Shown one piece after another: positions 1 through 5,581 of a stretch of DNA of 6,176 nt. Position 1 is the first letter of the stretch. Every line of letters starts with the position of its first letter. The stretch is from Acidimicrobiaceae bacterium (lineage in GTDB: Bacteria > Actinomycetota > Acidimicrobiia > Acidimicrobiales > Ilumatobacteraceae): contig VFMC01000194.1 of the NCBI GenBank assembly GCA_006515795.1, positions 1-6,176 of the forward strand, in the 5' to 3' direction. The notes beneath the pieces are model-generated. The model saw nothing but the letters and a program-made list of their open reading frames with translations, searched no databases and was not told the DNA's origin. The translations under genes and the position numbers were made by a program.

Positions 1-132
1 GTCGACACCCTGCGGCTGGCGACCAACACGTTGCTGTGGGAACGCGACGGGATCGTGCTGCGGATCGAGGCGGACATCAGCCGCGACGAGGCCGCTCGAA
101 TCGCGGTGTCGTGGGAACCGACGGCTGGGTGA
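1..132 (+). CDS. C-terminal fragment of a sigma/anti-sigma regulator-like envelope protein
   Basis: Frame 1 is open from the left edge to a TGA at 130-132, giving 43 visible residues; the start lies outside the window. The visible end contains LLWERDGIVLRIEADIS followed by RDEAARIA. This pattern (Trp-Glu, a beta strand ending in Arg-Ile/Leu-Glu, then a helix ending in R-I-A) resembles the C-terminus of DUF4367/RseB-like domains at the ends of anti-sigma factors and related extracytoplasmic regulators, where it typically reads like 'W..dG..yrle..ls..eAlriA'. The family assignment is from memory of that pattern and rests on about 25 residues. The reading frame itself is well supported by composition and by lying 59 bases upstream of the next gene on the same strand. 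It could equally be the tail of an unrelated lipoprotein. Confidence 0.5.
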   Translation, partial: VDTLRLATNTLLWERDGIVLRIEADISRDEAARIAVSWEPTAG

Positions 133-191
133 CGGGTGTCGGACGGGCATGACGTTGGCGGTGCGAAGATCTTCCCAATCCGTGTGGCCTC

Positions 192-1097
192 GTGCGCCGA
201 ACTACCGGCATGCTCCCAACACGATCTCGCCCGGCAGTTCGAGCAACGCTTCTGTTCGCCGCGGTGGTCGTCGTCGGCTCCGGCGTCATCGCGCTGACCA
301 CCCTGGGGTCGGATGCCGCCGACGAAGTGGATCAAACCGGCTACGCGCCGTCGATCACGCTCGTCGGTGTCGACCCTGGCTCGCCGGTGGCCACGGGCGA
401 CGCTTCGGTGGAGGTGCAGCCTGCGGCTCCGAACGCGACGCTGGCTGTCACCCGCTACCTCGACGCTGAGATCGCCGGCGACTACGCCACCTCGTTCAGC
501 CAGCTGAGCTCCGACGACCGACGAGCGTTCGCAACGCTGGAGGACTGGGAGGTCGGGGCTGACGATCGGCCGAGGATCCTCGGCTACCGCATTCTCGACA
601 TCGATGGCGACACGGCGCGCGCCGATGTCGAGCTGCTCGCCTTCGTCAGTGAGATCAACGGAGTCAGCCCAGCTTCGGCGACGTACGACTTTGCCATCGA
701 ACAACAAGACGGCGGCTCGCGGCTCTCGCTGATCGGTTCGACGTTCACACCGCACTATCCGGGCCAGGACCTGGCGGTGCCCACCGCAGTCGCATGGGTC
801 GAAGCCGCCCAGCGGTGCGAGGACGATGCCCGCGAACGACTCGAGTACGACGGCAACCTGCTCGGCACCCTGGGACTGGCCGAGTCGATCTGCGGGGCGG
901 CCGGCGCGGCCACCGCATCCGTCGGCCGACTCGATTCGCTCCCTGACCCCTCAGCGGTGCTGAACGGTTTCGGCGAGCAGGCCGCGCAGTGGAGCCGTGT
1001 CGTTGCCATCCAGAACGTCGCAGGGGCATCGCCGCTGCACGTCGTGCTCGCCCCACTCGGCGATCACTGGGTAGTGATCGGCGCACTCTCGGCCTGA
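192..1097 (+). CDS. Membrane-anchored extracytoplasmic protein of unknown function, NTF2-like middle region
   Basis: This 301-residue protein is not recognised as a named family. A short basic N-terminus (several Arg before residue 17) leads into one hydrophobic segment at about residues 18-37, so it is probably a single-pass protein with its bulk outside the cytoplasm. A low-complexity linker spans about 38-80. Residues 82-186 read like an NTF2/SnoaL-like fold: a helix (LAVTRYLDAEIAGDY), a 'FSQLSSDDR' turn, then alternating strands. Residues 197-301 form a second region with two cysteines (209 and 234) that could form a disulfide, and a final strand (DHWVVIGALSA). The start is uncertain: GTG at 192 is the only usable start after the in-frame TGA at 150-152 other than ATG at 210, and neither has a clear Shine-Dalgarno sequence. 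Beginning at 210 would still keep the membrane segment. The stop is 76 bases before the DUF4331 gene on the same strand, so co-expression is possible but interrupted by hairpins. Confidence 0.75.
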   Translation: MRRTTGMLPTRSRPAVRATLLFAAVVVVGSGVIALTTLGSDAADEVDQTGYAPSITLVGVDPGSPVATGDASVEVQPAAPNATLAVTRYLDAEIAGDYATSFSQLSSDDRRAFATLEDWEVGADDRPRILGYRILDIDGDTARADVELLAFVSEINGVSPASATYDFAIEQQDGGSRLSLIGSTFTPHYPGQDLAVPTAVAWVEAAQRCEDDARERLEYDGNLLGTLGLAESICGAAGAATASVGRLDSLPDPSAVLNGFGEQAAQWSRVVAIQNVAGASPLHVVLAPLGDHWVVIGALSA

Positions 1098-1115
1098 TCG
1101 CACCCGTTCCACCCC

Positions 1116-1130
1116 CCGCCCGTCGGGCGG
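1116..1130 (+). other. Perfect GC hairpin in the intergenic gap
   Basis: CCGCCC at 1116-1121 pairs with GGGCGG at 1125-1130 around a 3-base loop (GTC). The 6-bp stem is entirely G-C. It begins 18 bases after the stop of the upstream gene, where an intrinsic terminator would be expected, but no T-tract follows. It could be a U-less actinobacterial terminator, an attenuator or an operator half. Confidence 0.5.
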
Positions 1131-1138
1131 TCAACCCT

Positions 1139-1155
1139 GGCCGTGCACCACGGCC
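1139..1155 (+). other. Second perfect hairpin just upstream of the DUF4331 ribosome binding site
   Basis: GGCCGTG at 1139-1145 pairs with CACGGCC at 1149-1155 around the 3-base loop CAC, a 7-bp perfect stem that extends by one T-G pair (1138/1156). It ends five bases before the GAAAGGA ribosome binding site, so in the mRNA it would sit immediately 5' of the initiation region. Together with the stem at 1116-1130 it fills most of the 76-base gap. It may be the second stem of a bipartite terminator, an mRNA stabiliser, or a dyad operator for a DNA-binding regulator. Confidence 0.5.
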
Positions 1156-1160
1156 GCTAC

Positions 1161-1167
1161 GAAAGGA
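1161..1167 (+). promoter_or_regulatory. Ribosome binding site of the DUF4331 gene
   Basis: GAAAGGA lies six bases before the GTG at 1174 and is the clearest Shine-Dalgarno sequence in the gap. It fixes the GTG start, which also gives a complete signal peptide. Confidence 0.75.
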
Positions 1168-1173
1168 CCACCA

Positions 1174-2449
1174 GTGTCAAGAAACAGAAAGCTCAGCAGG
1201 GTCGTACCCGCGCTCGGGCTCAGCAGTGTCATCTTGGCCGGACTCATCGTGCAGGTCGATGCGTCCAGTCACCGTGAGGCACCGTTGATCGCCGAAGACC
1301 CGGTAGCCGACCTGACCGACGTCTACGCGTTCGTCTCCCCGGACGATGCATCGACGGTCACCCTGATCATGAACGTCAACCCGTTCGAGCAACCGGCCGG
1401 CGGACCGAACTTCTACAAGTTCGGCGATGACGTTGCCTACCGGTTCAACATCGACGTGAACGGCGATGCCAAGGAGGACTTCAAGTACGAGTTCCGCTTT
1501 GCCAGCAAGGTGAAGAACCTGGGGACGTTCCTGTACAACACCGGACAGGTGACCTCACTCGACGATGGCGATCTGAACGTCGTCCAGACCTACTCGGTGA
1601 CCGAGGTCGACAACACCCGCCGCTCGCATACGACTCTCGGCAGGAACATCCCGGTTCCCCCCGCGAACGTCGGCGAGCGGTCGACACCGAACTACGAGGC
1701 CAATCTGGCCGCACCTGCGGTCACGGCCCTGCTCGGTGGGATGAAGGTGTTCGCCGGTCCACGCGATGATCCGTTCTTCGTCGGTGCACACCATCGCATT
1801 GCAGATCCCGATCGCACATCTCACCGAGAAGTACGGCGACCCGGTGATCGGCGTGTGGGCAACGACGCATCGTCGCTCGTCGGAGATCCGTCGCAGCAAC
1901 GGCACCGAGAGCCACGGTGGCAACTGGGTGCAGGTCTCGCGGCTGGGCATGCCACTGGTCAACGAGGTGGTGATCCCGATCGGGATGAAGGACAAGTTCA
2001 ACGCCTCCCAACCCCGCAAGGACACTCAGTTCGCGGCGTCCGTGCTGACCCCGGAACTGGCCAACCTGATGCCCGTGCTCTACCCAGTGCCCGGGTTCAC
2101 GGTGCCGACGTCGGTCGACGCCGGACTCGGTCTCGGTGGTCGAGAGGACATCGCCACGATCTTCCTCACCGGCATCCCGGGCGTGAACCGCTCGAGCCTG
2201 TTCAGCAGGCCTGGCGAGATGATCCGACTGAACACCTCGACGGCAAGTGGCTTCCCGAACGGGCGGCTGCTGACCGACGATGTCACCGACGTCGAACTGC
2301 GGGCGCTTGCCGGTGGGATCGGCTTCCCTGGCACGGAGGCGTTCAACGTCTCCCCCAACAACGCGCTCGGCGATGGCGTCAACGCCAACGACAAGCCGTT
2401 CATGGCGGCCTTCCCCTACGTCGCCGGGCCGTGGTCCGGCACTGACTGA
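1174..2449 (+). pseudogene. Secreted DUF4331-family protein, broken by a frameshift/deletion near 1783
   Basis: The N-terminal part is read in the frame of GTG 1174 and the C-terminal part in the next frame, ending at TGA 2447-2449. Residues 1-30 form a signal peptide (basic start, hydrophobic core, cleavage likely after VDA). The mature protein begins SSHREAPL, the hallmark of DUF4331 proteins. Further family signatures in the first frame are DLTDVYAFVSPDD, 'MNVNPFEQPAGG' and VFAGPRDDPFFV, ending at residue 203 (base 1782). The family then continues in the other frame from base 1784: VHTIALQIPIAHL, DPVIGVWATT, WVQVSRLGMPLVNEVVIP, NANDKPFMAAFPYVAGP. The two parts total about 424 residues. Between DPFFV and VHTIALQ, family members usually carry about 25-35 residues (a DLG.IFDL-type segment through a GYN-type segment) that are absent here. 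If translated as it stands, the protein would be 423 residues with a foreign arginine-rich second half, ending at TGA 2443-2445. The biochemical role of the family is not established. Real mutation versus assembly error cannot be decided from this sequence. Confidence 0.85.
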
Positions 2450-2451
2450 TC

Positions 2452-2456
2452 AGGAG
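2452..2456 (+). promoter_or_regulatory. Ribosome binding site of the TPR gene
   Basis: AGGAG lies eight bases before ATG 2465 and just downstream of the DUF4331 stop (2447-2449). It supports the ATG start and a shared transcript with the gene before it. Confidence 0.75.
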
Positions 2457-2464
2457 CCGTTGAG

Positions 2465-3826
2465 ATGACCACCACCGCCAGCCCACCACACCAAACGTGC
2501 GAGCACGCTCCCGACGACCACCGGCCAACCGGCCGCGTCCGTTTCGTCGGGCCCGCGTTGTTCGTCCTGGTCACCGGGCTGGCGGTGGGTCGCCTCATCT
2601 GGACCGATCCCACCACCACCACCACGACGGCGAAGGAAACTGCCGCCGCGGCCCTTGACGAACTGCGCGCCGTCGCCGAGACCGACGCGACCTCGGTCGA
2701 ATCCTGGATCATCTTCGGAAACGCCTCGATGAAGGCTGCGGTCGCCAGCGGAGATCGTGACGAGTACATCGCCGCCAAGGACGCATTCGACACAGCGCTA
2801 CGTCTCGCGCCCGACTCGCCCGACGCACTGACCGCTAGGGCAGGCTTCGCCCTCAACGCTCACGACTTCGCCACAGCATTGACTCTCGCCGAGCGGTCGG
2901 TCGAGCTGAACCCCTACAACCCTGCTGCTCTCGCAGCTCTGGTCGATGCTCATATCGAGACAGGCCGATACGCCGCGGCCGAGGTAGCCCTGAATGCTCT
3001 GCTCGACGTAGAACCCAGTTCGCCCGCGTACGCACGGGTTTCCTATCTGAGGGAACTCATGGGCGACGTCGATGGAGCGCTACTGGCCATGCAACGGGCC
3101 GTCGCCTCGGCTTCGCCCGGAGCGAATCGGGCCACCCTGCTGGTCTTCCTCGGCGACCTGCAGTTGGAGATGGGCCGGGTCGAAGACGCGAGCAAGGCGT
3201 ACGGCATGGCGCTGATGGACAGCCCTTCGAACGCAGCCGCAACGGTCGGTCAGGCGCGTGTGCTGATTGCCCGCGGATCGCTCAACCAGGCCGCCGCCCT
3301 GTTGGACACTGCCATCGAGCTCGGTCCCGAGACCACCGCGGCGATCGTTCGTGGTGAAGTCGCACTGCTGCTGAACGATCGGGCCGGCGCCGAGGCAGCG
3401 TTTGCGATCGCCCGGACGCGCGACGACCACCTACGTGCCCGCGGCGAGGCAACCGACCTCGATTCGGCCACCTTCCTCGCCAATCGTGGACAGACGGCCG
3501 AGGCGGTCACCCGGGCCAGCACGGCCTACGCCGTGCGCACGACGGTGCTCGGCGCAGACGTGCTGGCGTGGGCGCTGTTCATGGCGGGCGACCTCGACGA
3601 AGCACTTCCACTGGTCGACGACGCGCTGGCCACGAACATCACGTCACCGACGGTCAGGGTCCATTCGGCGGCGATCCTTGCCGCGGCCGGCGAGACCGGG
3701 CGGGCGCGCGACGAGCTCGCCGTTGCGTTTCGAGCGACTCCATGGACCGATCTGTCGATCCGACCGGTCGCCATCCAGCTCGCTGACCAACTCGGGATGC
3801 GGCTGCCGGCCAGCTGGTCGCTCTGA
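2465..3826 (+). CDS. Membrane-anchored tetratricopeptide-repeat (TPR) protein
   Basis: This 453-residue protein has a short hydrophilic N-terminus with one Cys (12) and several His, then a single hydrophobic segment at about residues 27-46, then a run of six threonines (50-55) acting as a linker. From about residue 79 onward it is a series of roughly 34-residue helical repeats with TPR spacing: 'AKDAFDTALRLAPDSPDAL' (104-122), 'ALTLAERSVELNPYNPAAL' (138-156), 'AAEVALNALLDVEPSSPAY', DASKAYGMALMDSPSNAAA, and further degenerate copies towards the C-terminus. The typical Ala/Gly at helix-packing positions and Pro at repeat ends are visible. The likely role is a protein-interaction scaffold, probably facing outside the membrane if the positive residues before the segment stay inside; no enzymatic motif is seen. 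It starts 15 bases after the DUF4331 stop with its own AGGAG, so the two are almost certainly co-transcribed and may work together. Both ends look intact, with no sign of decay. Confidence 0.88.
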   Translation: MTTTASPPHQTCEHAPDDHRPTGRVRFVGPALFVLVTGLAVGRLIWTDPTTTTTTAKETAAAALDELRAVAETDATSVESWIIFGNASMKAAVASGDRDEYIAAKDAFDTALRLAPDSPDALTARAGFALNAHDFATALTLAERSVELNPYNPAALAALVDAHIETGRYAAAEVALNALLDVEPSSPAYARVSYLRELMGDVDGALLAMQRAVASASPGANRATLLVFLGDLQLEMGRVEDASKAYGMALMDSPSNAAATVGQARVLIARGSLNQAAALLDTAIELGPETTAAIVRGEVALLLNDRAGAEAAFAIARTRDDHLRARGEATDLDSATFLANRGQTAEAVTRASTAYAVRTTVLGADVLAWALFMAGDLDEALPLVDDALATNITSPTVRVHSAAILAAAGETGRARDELAVAFRATPWTDLSIRPVAIQLADQLGMRLPASWSL

Positions 3827-3910
3827 CCGAACTGAACTGCTGCGCGGCGGCGTACGCCAAGAGCCCGGCCCGACGCCTCCCGGCGAGGACCGAGACTCAT
3901 CCCGCCACCG

Positions 3911-3948
3911 TTGTTGCAGCTCTCCTACCACGGTCGTATCGTTGTCGC
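3911..3948 (+). promoter_or_regulatory. Candidate leaderless promoter of the toxin-antitoxin operon
   Basis: TATCGT at 3937-3942 fits a -10 element (TANNNT) and ends six bases before ATG 3949. TTGCAG at 3914-3919 lies exactly 17 bases upstream as a weak -35 (three of six consensus bases). TTGTTG at 3911-3916 is an alternative with a 20-base spacer. There is no Shine-Dalgarno sequence before the ATG, so transcription starting at or next to the ATG (a leaderless mRNA, common in actinobacteria) would explain the arrangement. The antitoxin would be expected to bind here and repress its own operon, but no clear operator palindrome was identified. Confidence 0.4.
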
Positions 3949-4215
3949 ATGCCCCGCGGAAATCCTTCTCCCAAGCTCGCGATCACGGTCGATCCCGACG
4001 TCCACGAGCGCGTCGTGAGCGCCGCCGCCCAGGAGGGCGTCAGCGTCTCGGCCTGGATGACCGAGGCCGCCCGACGAGCGCTCGTCGTACGCGATGGCCT
4101 CTCGGCCGTCGCCGAATGGGAACGCCTCAACGGACCGTTCACCGCGGATGAGATGGCCAGCGCCCGACAGCGGGTCGCGGCGGAACTCGTCACACCTCGC
4201 AAGCGGTCAGCGTGA
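3949..4215 (+). CDS. Ribbon-helix-helix antitoxin (VapB-like)
   Basis: This 88-residue protein fits a CopG/Arc-type ribbon-helix-helix antitoxin. Residues 9-15 (KLAITVD) form the DNA-contacting beta strand. They are followed by helix A (PDVHERVVSAAAQEG), the turn VSVSAW and helix B (MTEAARRALVVRDG). The 'G-V-S-V-S-A-W-M-T-E-A-A-R-R-A' stretch is characteristic of the family. The C-terminal third (about residues 50-88, WERLNGPFTADEMASAR and a basic tail) is the part that would wrap and inhibit the toxin. It is followed directly by a PIN-domain gene with a four-base GTGA overlap, which is what a translationally coupled toxin-antitoxin pair looks like. It likely represses its own promoter alone and with the toxin. 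The ATG at 3949 is chosen because the beta strand begins just inside it. The vapB symbol is withheld because antitoxin subfamily names are not reliably separable by eye. Confidence 0.8.
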   Translation: MPRGNPSPKLAITVDPDVHERVVSAAAQEGVSVSAWMTEAARRALVVRDGLSAVAEWERLNGPFTADEMASARQRVAAELVTPRKRSA

Positions 4216-4592
4216 CCACGGTCTACGACACGGGCGTGCTCATCGCCGCCGACCGCAACGACCGCCAGGTGTGGGCCGATCACCGCGCCAGACTCGAAGC
4301 CGGGCTGATCCCGGTGACGACAGCCCCGGTGTTGGCCCAAGCCAGCCGCTCCCCCCGGCAGGTGCAGCTCAGACGCTTCCTGCGTGGGTGCGAGGTCGTC
4401 GCGTTCCACGCCATCCAAGCCCACGCCGTCGGGGCACTCCTGGCCAAGTCAGCCACGGCCGACGTCGTCGATGCCCACCTCGCCGTCACCGCGGAACGGA
4501 CCGGTGCTGTCGTGATCACCAGCGACCCCGACGACCTCCGCAAACTCGCCTCCCACATCCGACCCCGGATAACGATCCGCACTACAGCCTGA
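4212..4592 (+). CDS. vapC: PIN-domain ribonuclease toxin (VapC-like)
   Basis: This 126-residue protein has the length and layout of a VapC toxin, a Mg2+-dependent endoribonuclease that in characterised members cleaves tRNA or rRNA. The first acidic residue is D6 in VYDTGVLIAAD. The second position, usually Glu, appears to be Gln here (Q43 in TAPVLAQASR). The third is D87 in ADVVDAHLAV (with D84 close by). The fourth is D105 in VITSDPDDL, matching the 'T.D..D' end motif. The GTG start overlaps the antitoxin stop as GTGA, giving translational coupling and keeping toxin output below antitoxin output. No frameshift or truncation is visible. The Gln at position 43 also occurs, to my recollection, in other members of this actinobacterial PIN subgroup, so loss of activity should not be assumed. 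The target RNA cannot be read from the sequence. Confidence 0.82.
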   Translation: MTTVYDTGVLIAADRNDRQVWADHRARLEAGLIPVTTAPVLAQASRSPRQVQLRRFLRGCEVVAFHAIQAHAVGALLAKSATADVVDAHLAVTAERTGAVVITSDPDDLRKLASHIRPRITIRTTA

Positions 4593-4624
4593 CACCCGGC
4601 ATCACACAGCACGGACGTCGGGTG
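4593..4624. terminator. Weak stem-loop between the convergent genes
   Basis: CACCCG at 4593-4598 pairs with CGGGTG at 4619-4624 across a 20-base loop, directly after the toxin stop and before the end of the convergent acyltransferase. The stem is short, the loop long and no T-tract follows on either strand, so a bidirectional terminator here is only a possibility. Nothing else was seen in this 60-base gap. Confidence 0.2.
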
Positions 4625-4652
4625 CCCTTCCTCGACGGCACATCGCACCACG

Positions 4653-5573
4653 TCAGTCGGTGTAGCCGGGGTCGCTGGGCCAGTTGGGCTGGAAGAGGTG
4701 CCACTGCTCTGGGGCGCGCCGGATGAGGAACTCGAGTTCGTGGGCGAGCAGCTGGGTAACCCTGGCCACGTCGTCGCGCAGCCCTCCACCGAGGCGGTGC
4801 AGCGGCAGCGGTGGACGAACGATGGCGTGATGGCCATTGTAACGCTGGGTGAAGTACACGCCGGTCGGCAGGATCGCCGCACCCGTGCGCAGCCCGAGCG
4901 TGGCCGGACCAGCCGGCAACGTGGTGCGCTCGCCGAAGAACTCCACATCCACCCCTGTGCGTTCGATGTCGCGGTCGCACAGCAGGCAAACCACCTCGTT
5001 GGCGTTCAGTGCCTTCAGCACGGCGCGCGCCGCGCCCGGCCCCAACGGCACGACGGTCATCCCCAGGTCGCGGCGAAGCTCGGTGAACCACTCGAACAGC
5101 TCCGGCGGGTCGATCGGCTCTACAACCACCGTGAGCTTGTGGCCCTGATCGGTCATCCATCGCCCGGCCCACTCCCACCCGCCGAGATGCGGGAGCGCCA
5201 GGATCACACCGTTGCCGGCCTGCAACGCGGTCGTGATGTGCTCGTAGCCCTCGGTGCTGAAGCCTCGTTCGACGGTTCGCTTCGACAGCGTCGGCAGGCG
5301 AAAGCTCTCCATGTAGTACTTCGCGTAGCTGTCGAACGCCGTCTGGGTGGCGAGCCGCATCGCTGCTCTGCCGATCGACGGGTTCACTCGCCGCAGGTGC
5401 CGCTGGAACATCTCGCGCCGGTCGGCGTTGGCGAAGCTTGCACCGAACCCCAATGACGATGCGGCTGCCGCGGCGAGCGGCCCTGGCATCAACCGGGCCG
5501 CGAGCGAGCCGAGTCGGTAACCGCCGACCGTTGCCGCGTCCGCGAGCCGGCTCCGAGGATCTGGATCGGCCAC
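4653..5573 (-). CDS. PatA-like phosphatidylinositol mannoside acyltransferase (LpxL/HtrB-type lysophospholipid acyltransferase fold)
   Basis: Read from the GTG at 5573, the product has 306 residues, close to mycobacterial PatA (about 316). PatA transfers a fatty acyl chain from acyl-CoA to the 6-position of the 2-linked mannose of PIM1/PIM2 at the cytoplasmic face of the membrane. The N-terminal GGYRLGSLAARLMPG at about residues 17-31 matches the usual family opening. The catalytic HX4E motif is at H129/E134 within LPHLGGWEWAG. A second conserved block, CDRDIERTGVDVEFFGE, at about 199-215 corresponds to the region holding the acidic partner in PatA. The C-terminus ends with the usual QWHLFQPNW. 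The frame stays open further upstream to 5822, but that part runs inside the coding sequence of the phosphatidyltransferase and has no family similarity. GTG 5573 lies eight bases after that gene's stop and gives a family-length protein. No good Shine-Dalgarno is visible, so coupling to the gene before it is likely. LpxL-like acyltransferases for other lipids are an alternative, but the neighbour favours PIM synthesis. Confidence 0.85.
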   Translation of the reverse strand: MADPDPRSRLADAATVGGYRLGSLAARLMPGPLAAAAASSLGFGASFANADRREMFQRHLRRVNPSIGRAAMRLATQTAFDSYAKYYMESFRLPTLSKRTVERGFSTEGYEHITTALQAGNGVILALPHLGGWEWAGRWMTDQGHKLTVVVEPIDPPELFEWFTELRRDLGMTVVPLGPGAARAVLKALNANEVVCLLCDRDIERTGVDVEFFGERTTLPAGPATLGLRTGAAILPTGVYFTQRYNGHHAIVRPPLPLHRLGGGLRDDVARVTQLLAHELEFLIRRAPEQWHLFQPNWPSDPGYTD

Positions 5574-5581
5574 GACGTGAG

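Noticed and set aside
1783..1783. Programmed +1 ribosomal frameshift in the DUF4331 gene
   Set aside because: No slippery codon, stop codon or stimulating structure is evident at the junction, and a family segment appears to be missing, which recoding would not explain.
1783..2445. C-terminal half of the 423-residue frame from GTG 1174 as a genuine novel domain
   Set aside because: It is an arginine-rich out-of-frame reading; the +1 frame over the same bases encodes clear DUF4331 motifs up to the stop at 2449.
1766..2449. Separate 227-residue gene starting at ATG 1766
   Set aside because: The first residues after that ATG overlap the DPFFV coding region in another frame, there is no ribosome binding site, and the product is plainly the second half of the DUF4331 protein.
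2610..2628. CAC-repeat stretch as a functional repeat or slippage site
   Set aside because: It simply encodes the six-threonine linker after the membrane segment; too short and in frame to call a microsatellite with consequences.
3849..3858. Perfect 10-base palindrome GGCGTACGCC after the TPR gene
   Set aside because: It has no loop for a hairpin, is short for a GC-rich genome, and lies too far upstream (about 90 bases) of the antitoxin start to be a convincing operator.
3402..4151. 249-residue plus-strand ORF spanning the TPR end and the antitoxin
   Set aside because: It is Arg/Pro/Ser-rich, crosses a real intergenic gap and two genes in other frames; a GC-driven shadow.
4698..5456. 252-residue plus-strand ORF opposite the acyltransferase
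   Set aside because: Antisense shadow of a gene with strong motifs; no ribosome binding site or recognisable domain.
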